From Polyangiaceae bacterium (lineage in GTDB: Bacteria > Myxococcota_A > Polyangia > Polyangiales > Polyangiaceae), in contig JAWKRG010000015.1 in assembly GCA_041389725.1 (NCBI GenBank), forward strand, positions 1 to 64,000: a stretch of DNA of 64,000 bases, written 5' to 3'. The notes under the pieces were generated by a model. That model did not search any database, was not told the origin of the DNA, and was given only the letters and a program-made list of their open reading frames with translations. Within the stretch, counting starts at the first letter, position 1. Each line of letters begins with the position of its first letter. The translations under genes and the position numbers were made by a program. Positions 24,198 through 33,656 of this stretch are shown piece by piece.

Positions 24198-24773
24198 TCA
24201 CTTGCCCCGGCCAGCTGATTTCCTTCGGGCCTTGCCGCCCTTGGGTTTGTGCGTTTTGGGCGTGCCTTTGCTCCAGGCAAATTCCAGACGCCCGCTTTCG
24301 ATGGCCTCCAGCGCCAAGCTGAGAAGACCAGACTCCGTTTCCACCTGCACCTGCCCGCCCTCGTCCAAGCCGTGCAGGGTGCCGCGCAACACTCGACCGT
24401 GAGTATCCAGGGGCTCACGCAGCTTGAGCTTCGCCAACTGTCCAGCGAACCGCTCGTAGTCGCGCGCTGAGTACAGCGCGCGATCCAGCCCCGGCGAGCC
24501 GACCTCGAGGCGGTATCGCGCGGGGATCACGTCTTCCGCATCGAACGCAGCGGACAGGTCTCGGGAGATGTCGGAGCAGACGTCGATGGTGATGCCTTCA
24601 CCCGGCACACGGGTGTCGGGACGTTCCACGGTCAGCTCGAGGACCCAACCTCCCTGATCGGTTCGCCAGATCAACTCGACGCCCTCGACGTGATGCGCGC
24701 GCAGCACGGGCTCGACGATCGCCATGATGCGATCGCGGTCGAGTCCTTTGAGTCTTTCGTGTGCTACGTGCAT
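24198..24773 (-). CDS. rimP: Ribosome maturation factor RimP
   Basis: ATG at 24773 gives 191 residues with the RimP pattern: LEPVLRAHHVEGVELIWRTDQGGWVLELTVE-type beginning, the ITIDVCSDISRDLSAAFDAEDVIPARYRLEVGSPGLDRAL signature (SPGLDRxL), and the C-terminal SH3-like domain (LREPLDTHGRVLRGTLHGLDEGG). RimP is needed for 30S assembly. The C-terminus is a Lys/Arg-rich tail (KTHKPKGGKARRKSAGRGK) beyond the usual end. The longer open frame upstream passes through the leader terminator and is not coding. It is the first gene of the rimP-to-rbfA operon. Confidence 0.92.
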   Translation of the reverse strand: MHVAHERLKGLDRDRIMAIVEPVLRAHHVEGVELIWRTDQGGWVLELTVERPDTRVPGEGITIDVCSDISRDLSAAFDAEDVIPARYRLEVGSPGLDRALYSARDYERFAGQLAKLKLREPLDTHGRVLRGTLHGLDEGGQVQVETESGLLSLALEAIESGRLEFAWSKGTPKTHKPKGGKARRKSAGRGK

Positions 24774-24847
24774 GTTTCCCGTATCGCCGCTGGGAGCCGA
24801 CGAGCGCACCAGTGGCGCGCGACAGCGAGAGTGAAAGTGCCGAAGGC

Positions 24848-24880
24848 AAAAAAAAACGGACCCGTTTGCGGGGGCCCGTT
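24848..24880 (-). terminator. Intrinsic terminator in the leader of the rimP-nusA operon
   Basis: On the minus strand AACGGGCCC and GGGTCCGTT form a 9-bp stem (one G-U pair) with a 7- to 8-base loop, followed directly by nine T. This is a textbook intrinsic terminator. It lies about 20-50 bases after the predicted transcript start and 75 bases before rimP, so it would work as an attenuator unless it only ends serA transcripts. Confidence 0.75.
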
Positions 24881-24907
24881 GGGGATCCACCCAAGTTGTC
24901 GGGGCGC

Positions 24908-24936
24908 AGCTTAGCCAAAGGATCTTGGCTTCGCAA
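24908..24936 (-). promoter_or_regulatory. Promoter of the rimP-nusA-infB-rbfA operon
   Basis: On the minus strand TTGCGA (24936-24931) and TAAGCT (24913-24908) are 17 bases apart. The likely start is G at about 24900. The boxes lie upstream of the terminator at 24848-24880, so transcripts from here must read through it to reach rimP. Confidence 0.55.
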
Positions 24937-25024
24937 GGCCGCCCCAACTTCGGCGAAAAGAGGCGCGGTCGCGAGCCCCGATCTTCCGAAATAGCTCAAT
25001 TGTTACAAGTGGTTACGCGCAAGA

Positions 25025-26236
25025 TCAGGCCAGGTTCGGCAGGGTGACCAGATCCACGTGCAAAACCTCGTCGGAAAACGCCATGATTTCCCGCAGGCAA
25101 GCTTCGCTAGGGCGAGTGTCGGTGCGGATCTTGGCGCAACCAGCGTGCCCGCCCTCGAACACGGTGTTTTCCAGCTCCTGGAGGTTGATGCCGTGGCGTT
25201 TGAGCACGTTGAGCACGTTCGCCAGCGCCCCGACCTTGTCCAGGTGACGAACCACGAGCTGGTAGCGAGCGCTGGTCGCCATGCTGATGTTGATCACGTT
25301 GGGCACGTCACCCTTGACGATGAACCCGCGCAGGATGCGGACGGTCTCGTTGGCGATGGCCACCTGTCCCTCGTCCGTGGAGGCTCCGATGTGGGGCGAC
25401 GCGTACACGAAGGTGTTGTCGAGCAGGCTATTGGCATACACGCCGATGCGCGTGCCCGGTTCCTTGGGCAGTACGTCGAGACCAATGCGCAGCTTCTTCT
25501 TCGGTGCCAGCTCTTCGAGAGCCGTCCAGTCGACCAACTCCGCGCGTGCCGTGTTCACGAACAGGGCGCCGTCAGGAAGTGCCTCGATCACCTTGCGAGA
25601 AATGATGCCCTGAGTGCGTTCCGTCAGCTCCAAGTGCACCGAGAAAACGTGACTCTGGCGCGCCAGCTCCATCAGGCTGCCGACATAGATGACGTCGTGC
25701 TCCGCCGCGCGATGCGGTGTGAGGGACCGACTCCACGCCGCGACGCGCATGTCGTAGGCGCGCGCGATCTTCGCCACGGCTTTGCCCACGTGGCCAAACC
25801 CTGCGATGCCGAGGGTCCGGCCCTGAAGCCCCTGCGCTTTGGCGAACTCCTCTTTTTCCCACTTGCCTCCGCGCAGGCTGTTGACCGCGTCGGGTAGTCG
25901 CCGATCCAGGCATCCGATCAGCGTCATGGTCAGCTCTGCCACCGCCATCGCGTTCTTGCCTGGGCAGTTCGCGACGTAGATCCCGCGCTCGCTGGCAGTC
26001 TTCACGTCGATCTTGCCTGTGCCGGCGCCCGCGCGAATGATCAGGTTGAGCGCACGTCCGGCTTTCATCGCCCGAGCGTCCACCGGAGTGCCACGAACGA
26101 TGAGCACGTTCACGTCCTCGAGCGCGCTGGCCAAGGCGTCCGACTCGAGGTCAGGGCGGTACTCGACCTGAACACCCAAGGTCCGCATTTCATCCAGGCT
26201 GGCATCCGCCAGCCGATCCGCCACGAGCACCTTCAT
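25025..26236 (-). CDS. serA: D-3-phosphoglycerate dehydrogenase, ACT-type
   Basis: ATG at 26236 gives 403 residues. The N-terminal part MKVLVADRLADASLDEMRTLG and the RAGAGTGKIDVKTASERGIYVANCPGKNAMAVAELTM block are those of 2-hydroxyacid dehydrogenases; GFGHVG (NAD-binding), the catalytic-region Arg in NTARAELV, the Glu in LPKEPG and the His in SPHIGAST follow in order. The C-terminal about 75 residues are an ACT domain (YQLVVRHLDKVGALANVLNVLKRHGINL), which in SerA usually senses serine. The enzyme oxidises 3-phosphoglycerate in serine biosynthesis. It is close to the DUF1285 gene upstream. A terminator at 24848-24880 follows. Confidence 0.88.
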   Translation of the reverse strand: MKVLVADRLADASLDEMRTLGVQVEYRPDLESDALASALEDVNVLIVRGTPVDARAMKAGRALNLIIRAGAGTGKIDVKTASERGIYVANCPGKNAMAVAELTMTLIGCLDRRLPDAVNSLRGGKWEKEEFAKAQGLQGRTLGIAGFGHVGKAVAKIARAYDMRVAAWSRSLTPHRAAEHDVIYVGSLMELARQSHVFSVHLELTERTQGIISRKVIEALPDGALFVNTARAELVDWTALEELAPKKKLRIGLDVLPKEPGTRIGVYANSLLDNTFVYASPHIGASTDEGQVAIANETVRILRGFIVKGDVPNVINISMATSARYQLVVRHLDKVGALANVLNVLKRHGINLQELENTVFEGGHAGCAKIRTDTRPSEACLREIMAFSDEVLHVDLVTLPNLA

Positions 26237-26297
26237 CGAGGCGGCTTGTATCACGGCTGGCGGCCCGAGCACGAGGGGCGCCAGCGCACCGCGTTTC

Positions 26298-26801
26298 TCA
26301 GGCCGGGACCGCGCGTTTCCCAATGGAAAACCGTCGCGAACCGAGCAGGATCTCGGGCTCGCCCTCCGGCCCGGGCTCCAGCAGGGGCATCAGGGCCGTC
26401 TGCGCCTGCGGTCGAAATCGCGCCTCGAACCGTCCCTGCTTGACCCGCACGAACACCGCATCCCCCTGGCCCACGCTGAGACTCTCGGCGTCCAGAGGCT
26501 CCTCGCTGCCATCGGAAAGAAGCAGCGTCGCGCCTTCCCCGTCGAGCCGTAGTCCCTCCACGAAAAAGGGGACGTCGGCGACGGTGAAGTACGTCCAGTC
26601 GTAGCCGTTGTTCAGAATGAAGCGCCCGTCGTCCGGGTGCCGATCGATCCACGTCGCGAACGCGCGAGCCATCGCCGCATGCTCGACTCGCGCACCGTCG
26701 TGCCAGAACGTGCCGCTGGCGTCCAACCGGATGGTGCTCTCGCGGCTGCGCCCCGGAGGCGCAGGCAACCGAAAGAACTCCGGATGCTCGCCAGGCTTCA
26801 C
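26298..26801 (-). CDS. DUF1285-like protein, 167 aa
   Basis: The pattern IRLDASGTFWHDGARVEHAAMARAFATWIDRHPDDGRFILNNGYDWTYFTVADVPFFVEGLRL resembles DUF1285, where a Gly-x-Trp/Phe-x-His-x-Gly motif, an RxFxT region and an xVxDxPF strand recur. The rest is beta-rich (LLLSDGSEEPLDAESLSVGQGDAVFVRVKQGRFEARF). It has no signal or membrane segment and no known catalytic residues. Its role is unknown. It precedes serA by about 60 bases on the same strand and may share its transcript. Confidence 0.7.
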   Translation of the reverse strand: MKPGEHPEFFRLPAPPGRSRESTIRLDASGTFWHDGARVEHAAMARAFATWIDRHPDDGRFILNNGYDWTYFTVADVPFFVEGLRLDGEGATLLLSDGSEEPLDAESLSVGQGDAVFVRVKQGRFEARFRPQAQTALMPLLEPGPEGEPEILLGSRRFSIGKRAVPA

Positions 26802-27015
26802 GCACGCCTCGCGCGTGACAGGGTCCTCGTCAGGTAGCCCCGATGCATGTTGCGGATGGACGGCACGATGTCGAGAGCATAGTCAGCGCTACGGCCCGCG
26901 TCACCGCCGCTGGCTTGGCACGACGCGGACGGTGGACCGCAGCGTCGTTCCCGGCGCGTGCCCCTGCCGAGGTCCTTGCACGCGCGAGGGATCCGTCGCA
27001 CGCTTGTCGCGTACC

Positions 27016-27669
27016 ATGCGTCACTGGATCCCGCTGGTCATCGCAATGCTGGGCGCCTGCGGCGGTTCTGCGGAAAAGGGGCTGTTCGGTGCGTCAGGCG
27101 GCACGGGCGGCACCAACAGCGGCGGCGCGAGCGGAGCGACCAGCGGCGGAAGCGCGGGTGTGGGCGCGCAAGATGCGGCGACGGCGGGCGGCGCGGGAAC
27201 GGACGCGAGCACGACCGGTGGCAGCGCGGGCGAAGGCGGCAGCGCGGGCGGCGCGGGAGCCCCTCAGGACGGAGGCAGCGGTGGAGGCACTGGTGCACCG
27301 GGGCTCGCGAGCTGCGGCGCCGAGATCTGCAACCTGAGTGCCGGCGCTGCCTGCTGTTTCGCGCAGAACAAGGGCCTGTTCTGCTCCAATGACGCCAAGG
27401 GCAATCCTTGTTGGTGTGGTGTCGGCTGTCGCACGCTCAAGATGCTGTGTGACGGTCCCGAAGACTGCGCCGGAACGACCAAGTGCTGCGCGGTCCGCGA
27501 CTTGATCACTCCGCAGATCGATCGCCTGGAGTGCCGCAATGAGTGCGTCGGCGTCGCCGTGCCCGTATACGAAGTATGCCACCCTGGCGCAGGGTCGTGC
27601 CCCAGCGGTACCGAGTGCAAAGCCGACGATCGCCTCCCCGCCGGCTACTACACCTGCCAAACACCCTAG
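27016..27669 (+). CDS. Gly-rich surface lipoprotein with Cys-rich domain, 217 aa
   Basis: ATG at 27016 opens MRHWIPLVIAMLGACGG with the lipobox LGAC at residue 15. Residues about 20-95 are a Gly/Ala/Ser/Thr-rich linker. The C-terminal 120 residues contain about 18 Cys (CGAEICNLSAGAACCF, CWCGVGCRTLKMLC, CAGTTKCC, CHPGAGSCPSGTEC), suggesting a small disulfide-bonded domain displayed on the cell surface. This architecture recurs in Polyangia. No enzyme motif is visible. It runs convergently into the broken VIT/VWA gene, with stop codons two bases apart. Confidence 0.7.
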   Translation: MRHWIPLVIAMLGACGGSAEKGLFGASGGTGGTNSGGASGATSGGSAGVGAQDAATAGGAGTDASTTGGSAGEGGSAGGAGAPQDGGSGGGTGAPGLASCGAEICNLSAGAACCFAQNKGLFCSNDAKGNPCWCGVGCRTLKMLCDGPEDCAGTTKCCAVRDLITPQIDRLECRNECVGVAVPVYEVCHPGAGSCPSGTECKADDRLPAGYYTCQTP

Positions 27670-27670
27670 C

Positions 27671-28420
27671 TCACAGCGCTAGTTCGGTGCTGCGGGCGGG
27701 GAGCTTCACTGGCCGCACTTCGACCTGGAAGTCCTTGCCGTTCCAGGTGATGAGGTGCAGCGTGAGCTGCAGCTCGTGATCGCGAGGCTCGGTGCGAAGC
27801 TGCGCGGTGAGGTGTGCGCGCTCCGCGTCCCCGAGGGTCAGCAAACTTGCGTACAGGCCGACCGCGGAAGCGTCGGTGGCGTCGCCCAGCCCTTGCTCGG
27901 AGTCCGCCAACGTGACCGACAGCCCGAAGGACTCGCTCAGCTCTTGCCAGGTGACCACCACCAGGCGCCCCGGCCCGCTGAACACGGACAGTTCTTTCAA
28001 CTCGCGCTTGAGACTCGCACTGCGCCGCGCGCCGTCCACGGCGGGTTGCCCCGGCTTGGGCTTCTCTGGGTTCGCGAGCAAGCGGGCGATGCGCGCGGCA
28101 CTCCACAGCCGCGCCCAGCGGCGTGGGTCGTTGCGCCCGGGTGTGCCTTGCGCGCCGGCGACCTTGCGTTCCAGACGCAGGGCTTCGTCGACTCTTCCGC
28201 CGCCCGCAGCGGCCGCCGCTAGCCGCAACCAACCGAGGGGATCCTTCTCGTCCAGTTCGGTGATGGTCTTGTACTGACGGTAGGCAGGCTCATACCAAGA
28301 ATGCCCCAGGGTAAATGTCACCCAGTAGGCGCCTGGAGGCGATGCCGTCGGGATCGAACTCGACGATCTCCTCGAGTAGGTGCGCACGGCCTCTTCGGCG
28401 TGACCGGCGCGCGCCAACAC
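27671..28420 (-). pseudogene. 3' fragment of a broken VIT/VWA/TPR gene
   Basis: This open frame of about 249 codons carries the end of the gene whose 5' part is at 30335-31837. It contains TPR-like text (YRQYKTITELDEKDPLGWLRLAAAAAGGG, WARLWSAARIARLLAN) and a beta-rich C-terminus (LSVFSGPGRLVVVTWQELSESFGLSVTLAD, HLITWNGKDFQVEVRPVKLPA). No ribosome-binding site or natural start is seen; upstream homologous text continues in other frames to at least 28500. It ends two bases from the convergent lipoprotein stop codon. Confidence 0.6.
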
Positions 28421-30334
28421 GTCGCCCAGCCCTCGCGCGATGCTTGGGGTCAGCAGTCCCGATCCCGCAGGCGCCGCCCGAGAGAGACCGCTTCATCCTT
28501 CAGGATTCGCCGATCAAGAGCCTCACCAAGCGGCGCCGCTGTTGGGGTCGGCGGGCGCCTTGGCCGAGGCCTCGCGCAATCCTTCGATGCGCTTGTCCAC
28601 ATCGGCGATCGCCGATAGCTCGCGATCTACCTTGGCCCAGTCCACGGCGCCGCCGAAGAGCGTGCGCCCACCGCGGCCACCAAGCGGTCGTCGACGGCGA
28701 CGCAGGATGAGCTTCGCGAGGTACTTCTGCACGTCGGGACGGGAACGGAAGTAACTCAGCACCACCGTCGCGGTGCTCCTCGGACGTCGACACGGCGTTG
28801 CAACAGCTCGAGGAACGTGCGCCCGCACGCCAGTCGCCGAGCTCAGCCGCGCGCGCCGCCGCGTAGCGCGCGATCGTCGGCAGCACCGTTGGCGGCTTTG
28901 ATCCGCTTCTGCCAGAGCATGCGCTGCGCCAGGGGTCGCGCCGATGCGTCGCTGCACGTGGTGAGCTGCGCCTCCACCGTGCTTGCTGTCGCGAATCCCG
29001 TATCCCCACCTGCGAGCTGCGCTGGGCGTTCTGCTTCATCGTCGTCTGGCTTCTTGCGCCAGCTTTTCCGAGGCCGCCACCTTCGAAGTCCTTCCCGCGT
29101 CCGCCGCCCAGAATCGGTGCCGGGCCATTCGCGGTCGCCGTGCCGGTGCCGGTCGAGCTGCTCGAAACGCGCCGAAGGCGGAGCGCTCTTCCGCTTCTTC
29201 TTTAGCCGGCGGTGGGGACCGCCGTGGCCGCTGGGGTCTCGGTCGCCGTTCAAGCTCAGGCGCCGAGGGCTTCGTCTCTACCGTCCCGGCTGCTGCATGT
29301 CACCCGAGCGCCCATGGCTGGGTCGTACTTGCTCGGCGACTTCCGCGCTTGAACTGGCGCGGGTTCATCGTCGCCGGCCATGCGTTCCAACTTGCTGCAG
29401 CCCAGGGGCTCGCTGCAGGAATTCCTCGCATGTCGCGAGGCCACCCGCACTTCTTCGTCAGCAGTCAGCGCCCCGAGCCGCACGCCACGAAGGTTGGAGC
29501 GACGACGCGGAATTCCCATCTGCATGATGCGGACTCGCTCTCCAGCGCCAGGATGTTATAGTGGTGTCGACAGTCCGTACTGACGCCGAGGGACACGATG
29601 CGACCGCGCTCAGCCTCGGGGCCCGCTGCCGATCCCAGCAGGCGCCGCGACGTACTCTCCGGCTGCCCAGAGCCGCGGCACGAAGCTCGGACAGCACGAA
29701 CTGTCACGCTTCACCTCGTACTCCTGCGTGAATCCTCTGCCGCCGAGCCGGACTGCCGACCTTGACGGTGCGGGGAATGTCGTGGTGTGCGTGCGAGCCA
29801 GCACGATGACCTCGTTGCCCTCGAGTCACCTTTCCCGCTAGAAGAAAAGGGCTCATCCAGGCCGGCACCCAAGTCGATCTCCAGGTCGGTGATGGTCGGG
29901 GTCTTGATCGCGGCCGCAGCGCCCAAGGCACGAGCGGTGGGCCCGCTCGGCCTGCTGTCCACCCGCATCCCCACCCCGCCAGCACGCGCTAACCTCGCCC
30001 AGCAGAAAGCGCAGTTGGCGTCGGTTCCGATCCCCATCGTAAACAGACGCGCGCGAAGTGCCCAGTGCTTCGACGTAGCGCCTGACGAGCTGCTCACCGC
30101 TCATCTCGCCGCTGGTGGCGATACCGCTACCCGAGCGTACACGACCGCGGGTTGCTCCGCGGCATGCAGGCGACTCATACACGCCGAACAGCGCCGCCAG
30201 ATCCGTGGCACTACCCACGGCGTGATCCGCCAGGGCTTCGAGGCATTGGTCGATCTCCTTGTCGTCGGCCTTGGCCAAGCCTTGCTTCGTATACACTCGG
30301 TCGCACGTCCAAGGCGACCAAGGCGAAGTGATCT
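28421..30334 (-). pseudogene. Frame-broken middle of the VIT/VWA/TPR gene
   Basis: Sensible protein text continues through this stretch but jumps between all three minus frames. In order: LKTAAAESILRALSGRDHF (just before 30300), KADDKEIDQCLEALADHA, the MSGEQLVRRYVEAL part (about 30100), FTMGIGTDAN, GPTARALGAAAAIKTPTITD, GGRGFTQEYEVKRDSS, LGSAAGPEAERGRIVSLGV, and near 28700 DVQKYLAKLILRRRRRPLG then VDWAKVDRELSAIADVDKRI. At least eight frame changes are needed to join them. The order is that of a VWA domain, a beta region and TPRs. Either the gene is a recent pseudogene or this 2-kb stretch is poorly sequenced. Confidence 0.7.
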
Positions 30335-31837
30335 CTACCCGACAGGGCACGCAGAATGGACTCCGCGGCGGCGGTCTTCAGGTTGATGGGCGGCTTCATC
30401 GCCGGCCGCGGAGGTGTCGACCACGACGACCACGTCACCGCGCTGTTGCGCGGCGCGCTTCCAGTCGACGTCCGGTACGTAGCGAGCCAACACGTAGTCA
30501 GCGCTTTCCCCGCCCGCAGAAAAGCGTGCCACAGTCATCGACGGCCGCTTGTCCGGCAGCTCCGCTTCCAGCTGAAAATCCGCCCTTGGCGTGTAGCCTG
30601 AGCGCCTCATGGTGACGCGGCGGCCGCCCGCCTCCACGCGCGCGTCGGCCAAGGTCGCAATCTTCATTTTGCCGCCAGCGTCGCCCAAGTCCACGGACAA
30701 GGAGAACTCCCCGATGCGCACGGGGTTGCCCGCGCCCATGGGGTAGACGTAGGAGAGCCGAGCCCCCACGGGTGGGCGCAACTCGATGTAGCGCAGCACG
30801 ACGCGACGCGTGGCACCGGCAGGCACCGGATAGATGCGCGCTCGATAGCTGCGACTGTCGATCCACTCCAGGATCGCCGGCGCGTGCCCACTGCTCTTCG
30901 CCACCACGTAGCTCTGCGCGGCTTCCCGGCGTTCCGAGAACTCGCCTTCGACGAGGGTGCCATTCGTCTCGAGGGCGAACCCCGTCACGCTCGCGCCCTC
31001 CGGCACCGAGAACCAGTACCAACCCTCGACGTCTCGCTCCGCAGGGTTGAAGAAGGTTTGGTCTACCTCGGTCTCTGCCAGTCCATCGCGCAGCACGGCA
31101 CGCACGGACTGCTTGCTCACCTCGAGCCGCTGGGCGGCAGCACCGGCCGGCGCGCCCACATCCACGCCGTAGATCGCTCCGGCGCCAGTTCCCGCCAGCA
31201 GCGCGCCCGAAGCGTAGTCCGCCATGCCGCCGGTCCAATCGTCCCAAAACGCCAGGGGAGCCACCTTGGGTTCGCCGGCCACCGTCGCCTGCTCGCCGGC
31301 CTTCACCTCCGCGCGTCCCCCGGGGCTGGTGACCGTGGCCATGCCCCGTGCCACGTAGACGATGACCGTATCGCCTTCGCGGCGCAGATCGAAGGCCGCT
31401 TCCGCCGCGCTGACTGCGGTGTCTTTGACCACGTGAGGCGTTGGCTTGCGCTCGGTAGGCGGCGCGTCCACGAAGTACTCGCCCTTCTCCAAGCTGACGC
31501 TGTCGCCTCGCAGCACCAGTTCACTTTGATCGCGAACGAACACCTGGGATCCGTCGGGCAATCGGATCAACGCGCGTGCACCGGGCGCCGTGGTTATCCG
31601 AGCGCCGTCCATCAGCGGAGCGCCACTGACGGCGCGCGCTTGCCCTTCGCCGCTGTCGACGCTCACCTCGCCCGCCGCCAGCTCGAGTCGCGCCTGGATC
31701 GCCTGCGCCTTGACCGGGGGCGGCTTGCGCGTGGCAACGTAGGCGATGACGGCAACGAACACGCCCAGTGCCACCAGCAGGATGGACCCGCGCGTCAGCA
31801 GCTTCCTGAGATTCAGCGGCTTCTTGGCTTCGTTCAC
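30335..31837 (-). CDS. 5' fragment of a broken gene: FecR-like + VIT + start of VWA
   Basis: GTG at 31837 follows AGGGAGA and begins MNEAKKPLNLRKLLTRG, then a transmembrane anchor (SILLVALGVFVAVIAYVAT). Residues about 50-190 are FecR-like (APLMDGARITTAPGARALIRLPDGSQVFV, KAGEQATVAG). Residues about 235-400 are a VIT domain (SVRAVLRDGLAETEVDQTFFNPAERDVEGWYWFSVPEGASVTGFAL). The VWA domain begins with DVVVVVDTSA (near 30410) and the frame is then lost, so the last about 20 residues are out of frame. Intact homologues usually run on through VWA and TPR parts. It is likely a periplasmic-facing adhesion or assembly protein. A second, intact VWA gene lies directly upstream. Confidence 0.7.
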   Translation of the reverse strand: MNEAKKPLNLRKLLTRGSILLVALGVFVAVIAYVATRKPPPVKAQAIQARLELAAGEVSVDSGEGQARAVSGAPLMDGARITTAPGARALIRLPDGSQVFVRDQSELVLRGDSVSLEKGEYFVDAPPTERKPTPHVVKDTAVSAAEAAFDLRREGDTVIVYVARGMATVTSPGGRAEVKAGEQATVAGEPKVAPLAFWDDWTGGMADYASGALLAGTGAGAIYGVDVGAPAGAAAQRLEVSKQSVRAVLRDGLAETEVDQTFFNPAERDVEGWYWFSVPEGASVTGFALETNGTLVEGEFSERREAAQSYVVAKSSGHAPAILEWIDSRSYRARIYPVPAGATRRVVLRYIELRPPVGARLSYVYPMGAGNPVRIGEFSLSVDLGDAGGKMKIATLADARVEAGGRRVTMRRSGYTPRADFQLEAELPDKRPSMTVARFSAGGESADYVLARYVPDVDWKRAAQQRGDVVVVVDTSAAGDEAAHQPEDRRRGVHSACPVG

Positions 31838-31976
31838 GGCATTCTCCCTCGGCAAGGGCCGGGCAAAAGTCTAAGGCGACGTACTCCCCGCGAGCGCGAT
31901 GGGCGAACGCGCCAGACCCTCGATGATGAAGCTACGCTCTCACGCGCCTGTGCGCGTGACAAGCGCGGTGGCCAGC

Positions 31977-33455
31977 TCAGAAGGCCATGTCCACCGCGGT
32001 CGATGCGTTTCGTCGAACCTGAGCTGCCGGGCGCGGCGCAGAAGCGGAACCAGGCTCCGCGGAAGGCGGCGCAGCGAATCCGTCCGAGGCCTCACCGAGC
32101 GCCGCGCTCTGCCCTTTGAAGTCCTGCTCCAACTTGGCGCGCTTCGGGGCCGGCGCCGCAGCGATTGCAGCAACGCGCTGGCGGTTCAGGTCGTCGAGTG
32201 ACGCCTTTAGCTTGCGCTGCGCCTCGTCTCGTCGCCCCGACGTGAACAGACGATTGGCCTCGTTGAGCGCGCCCACGGTCTGGCTGCGGAGCAACCGCGT
32301 TTGCACGACCGGATCCAGCGCGGCCAAAGCGTCGCCTTCCACTAGATCCACGCTGAGCTTTCCTTCGCAGCTGCCACGGCCCCCCGCCCCGAAGTCGTCG
32401 TAGGTCATGCGCACGTCGGCGACGGGACGCGTCCCTGCGGCGCCGCGATCGACGTCGAGCTTGACCAGCAGCGTCTTTTCCTCGCCCGCCGAGAAGGTAC
32501 CGAAGGGGACGATCAAGCGGTTGCCTTCCTGGCGGAAGCTGCGGTCGAACACCTGGCGAACTCGCACGCCGGGCGCCAACTCCACACTCACCTCGCTGTC
32601 TTTCGCCAGCGTCTTGACCAACGAAGCGAACTCCGTGTCGAACACAGCGGGCAGCTGCGAGGCATTCTCCACGAAGTGATGACGGCCATTGGACTCCAAG
32701 GCCAGGGCGCTCATCACGCGTTCGTTGTACTGCACGTCCACCCCGATGGCAGAGATGCTCGCGCCAAGGTCTCGCACGCGAGACGCCAGACGTCGGAACT
32801 CTTCGACGCTGCGGATTCCAGTCGTCGCCTCGCCGTCGCTCAGCAGCAGGATTCGCGAGGTCATGTCGCTGCGGCGCCGAAGCTGTTCCATTCCCGCGTC
32901 GATGCCGCAGGAAATGCACGTATCGCCGGAAGCCGTTATCTGCGACAGCGCGCGCTGGACGCGATCGCGCGAGAAACTGTCGATGGTCGTCGAAGGCACG
33001 ACGACTTCGGTAGTCGTGTTGTAGGTGACCAGGCTGACCACATCCCCGTCGCGCAACCGACCCAGCATGCCGCGCGCTGCGTCCGCGGCGTTGTTCAATC
33101 GGCGCCCCTTCATCGAACCCGAACGATCGATGACGATCGACAAGTTCAACGGTGTGCTGGAAGCCGTACTCACGTCGCGCTCGGCGGTGGCGGTCAAGAG
33201 CAGAAAGTTCTCACCCGGTCGATCCGCCGACAGGGTGGCGTGCCCCAAACGCCCTTCGAGCATGATGGCGCGCCCGGCAGTGAAGATCGCGCCCTGGCTC
33301 TGGGAGGGCTCGGGTCCCAGGTCGGCGGCGATCTGTTGGGACCCGTCCTGGGCGGCGGTCGGGGTCAGCTTCCGCTCCTTGGTTAGCGACCAGACTGTGA
33401 CGCTCGAGAGCAGCATGCCGCAGAGGGAGAGGAGTCCGACCGTCTTGACCTTCAT
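31977..33455 (-). CDS. Exported VWA-domain protein, 492 aa
   Basis: ATG at 33455 opens MKVKTVGLLSLCGMLLSSVTVWS, a signal peptide or membrane anchor. The VWA domain starts at about residue 103 (PLNLSIVIDRSGSMKG) with an intact MIDAS motif DxSxS-type DRSGS (110-114), the conserved Thr region TASGDTCISCGI and the DGEATTG strand. A beta domain (VELAPGVRVRQVFDRSFRQEG) and a helical Lys/Arg-rich part follow. VWA proteins bind ligands through a divalent metal and often act in complex assembly or adhesion. The gene is next to the broken VIT/VWA gene and likely forms a unit with it. An ATG eight codons upstream (33479) is the alternative start. Confidence 0.8.
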   Translation of the reverse strand: MKVKTVGLLSLCGMLLSSVTVWSLTKERKLTPTAAQDGSQQIAADLGPEPSQSQGAIFTAGRAIMLEGRLGHATLSADRPGENFLLLTATAERDVSTASSTPLNLSIVIDRSGSMKGRRLNNAADAARGMLGRLRDGDVVSLVTYNTTTEVVVPSTTIDSFSRDRVQRALSQITASGDTCISCGIDAGMEQLRRRSDMTSRILLLSDGEATTGIRSVEEFRRLASRVRDLGASISAIGVDVQYNERVMSALALESNGRHHFVENASQLPAVFDTEFASLVKTLAKDSEVSVELAPGVRVRQVFDRSFRQEGNRLIVPFGTFSAGEEKTLLVKLDVDRGAAGTRPVADVRMTYDDFGAGGRGSCEGKLSVDLVEGDALAALDPVVQTRLLRSQTVGALNEANRLFTSGRRDEAQRKLKASLDDLNRQRVAAIAAAPAPKRAKLEQDFKGQSAALGEASDGFAAPPSAEPGSASAPRPAAQVRRNASTAVDMAF

Positions 33456-33656
33456 GAATCTCGACCTTTCCAGAGGCAACGACCCGCCGGACGCCGCCTT
33501 ACACCCGACTTGCTCTTACGCGCGAAGGCGCGCCGCGATCTGCACTCGGAATTCTCGAGTACATTTGAACACTTGCGCACAGACGTTCCGACATCGGACA
33601 CCGTGAGTGGCGTCCCGGCCGAGAAATGTGACCGCGTTCGGTCGATTTGGAGGGCG

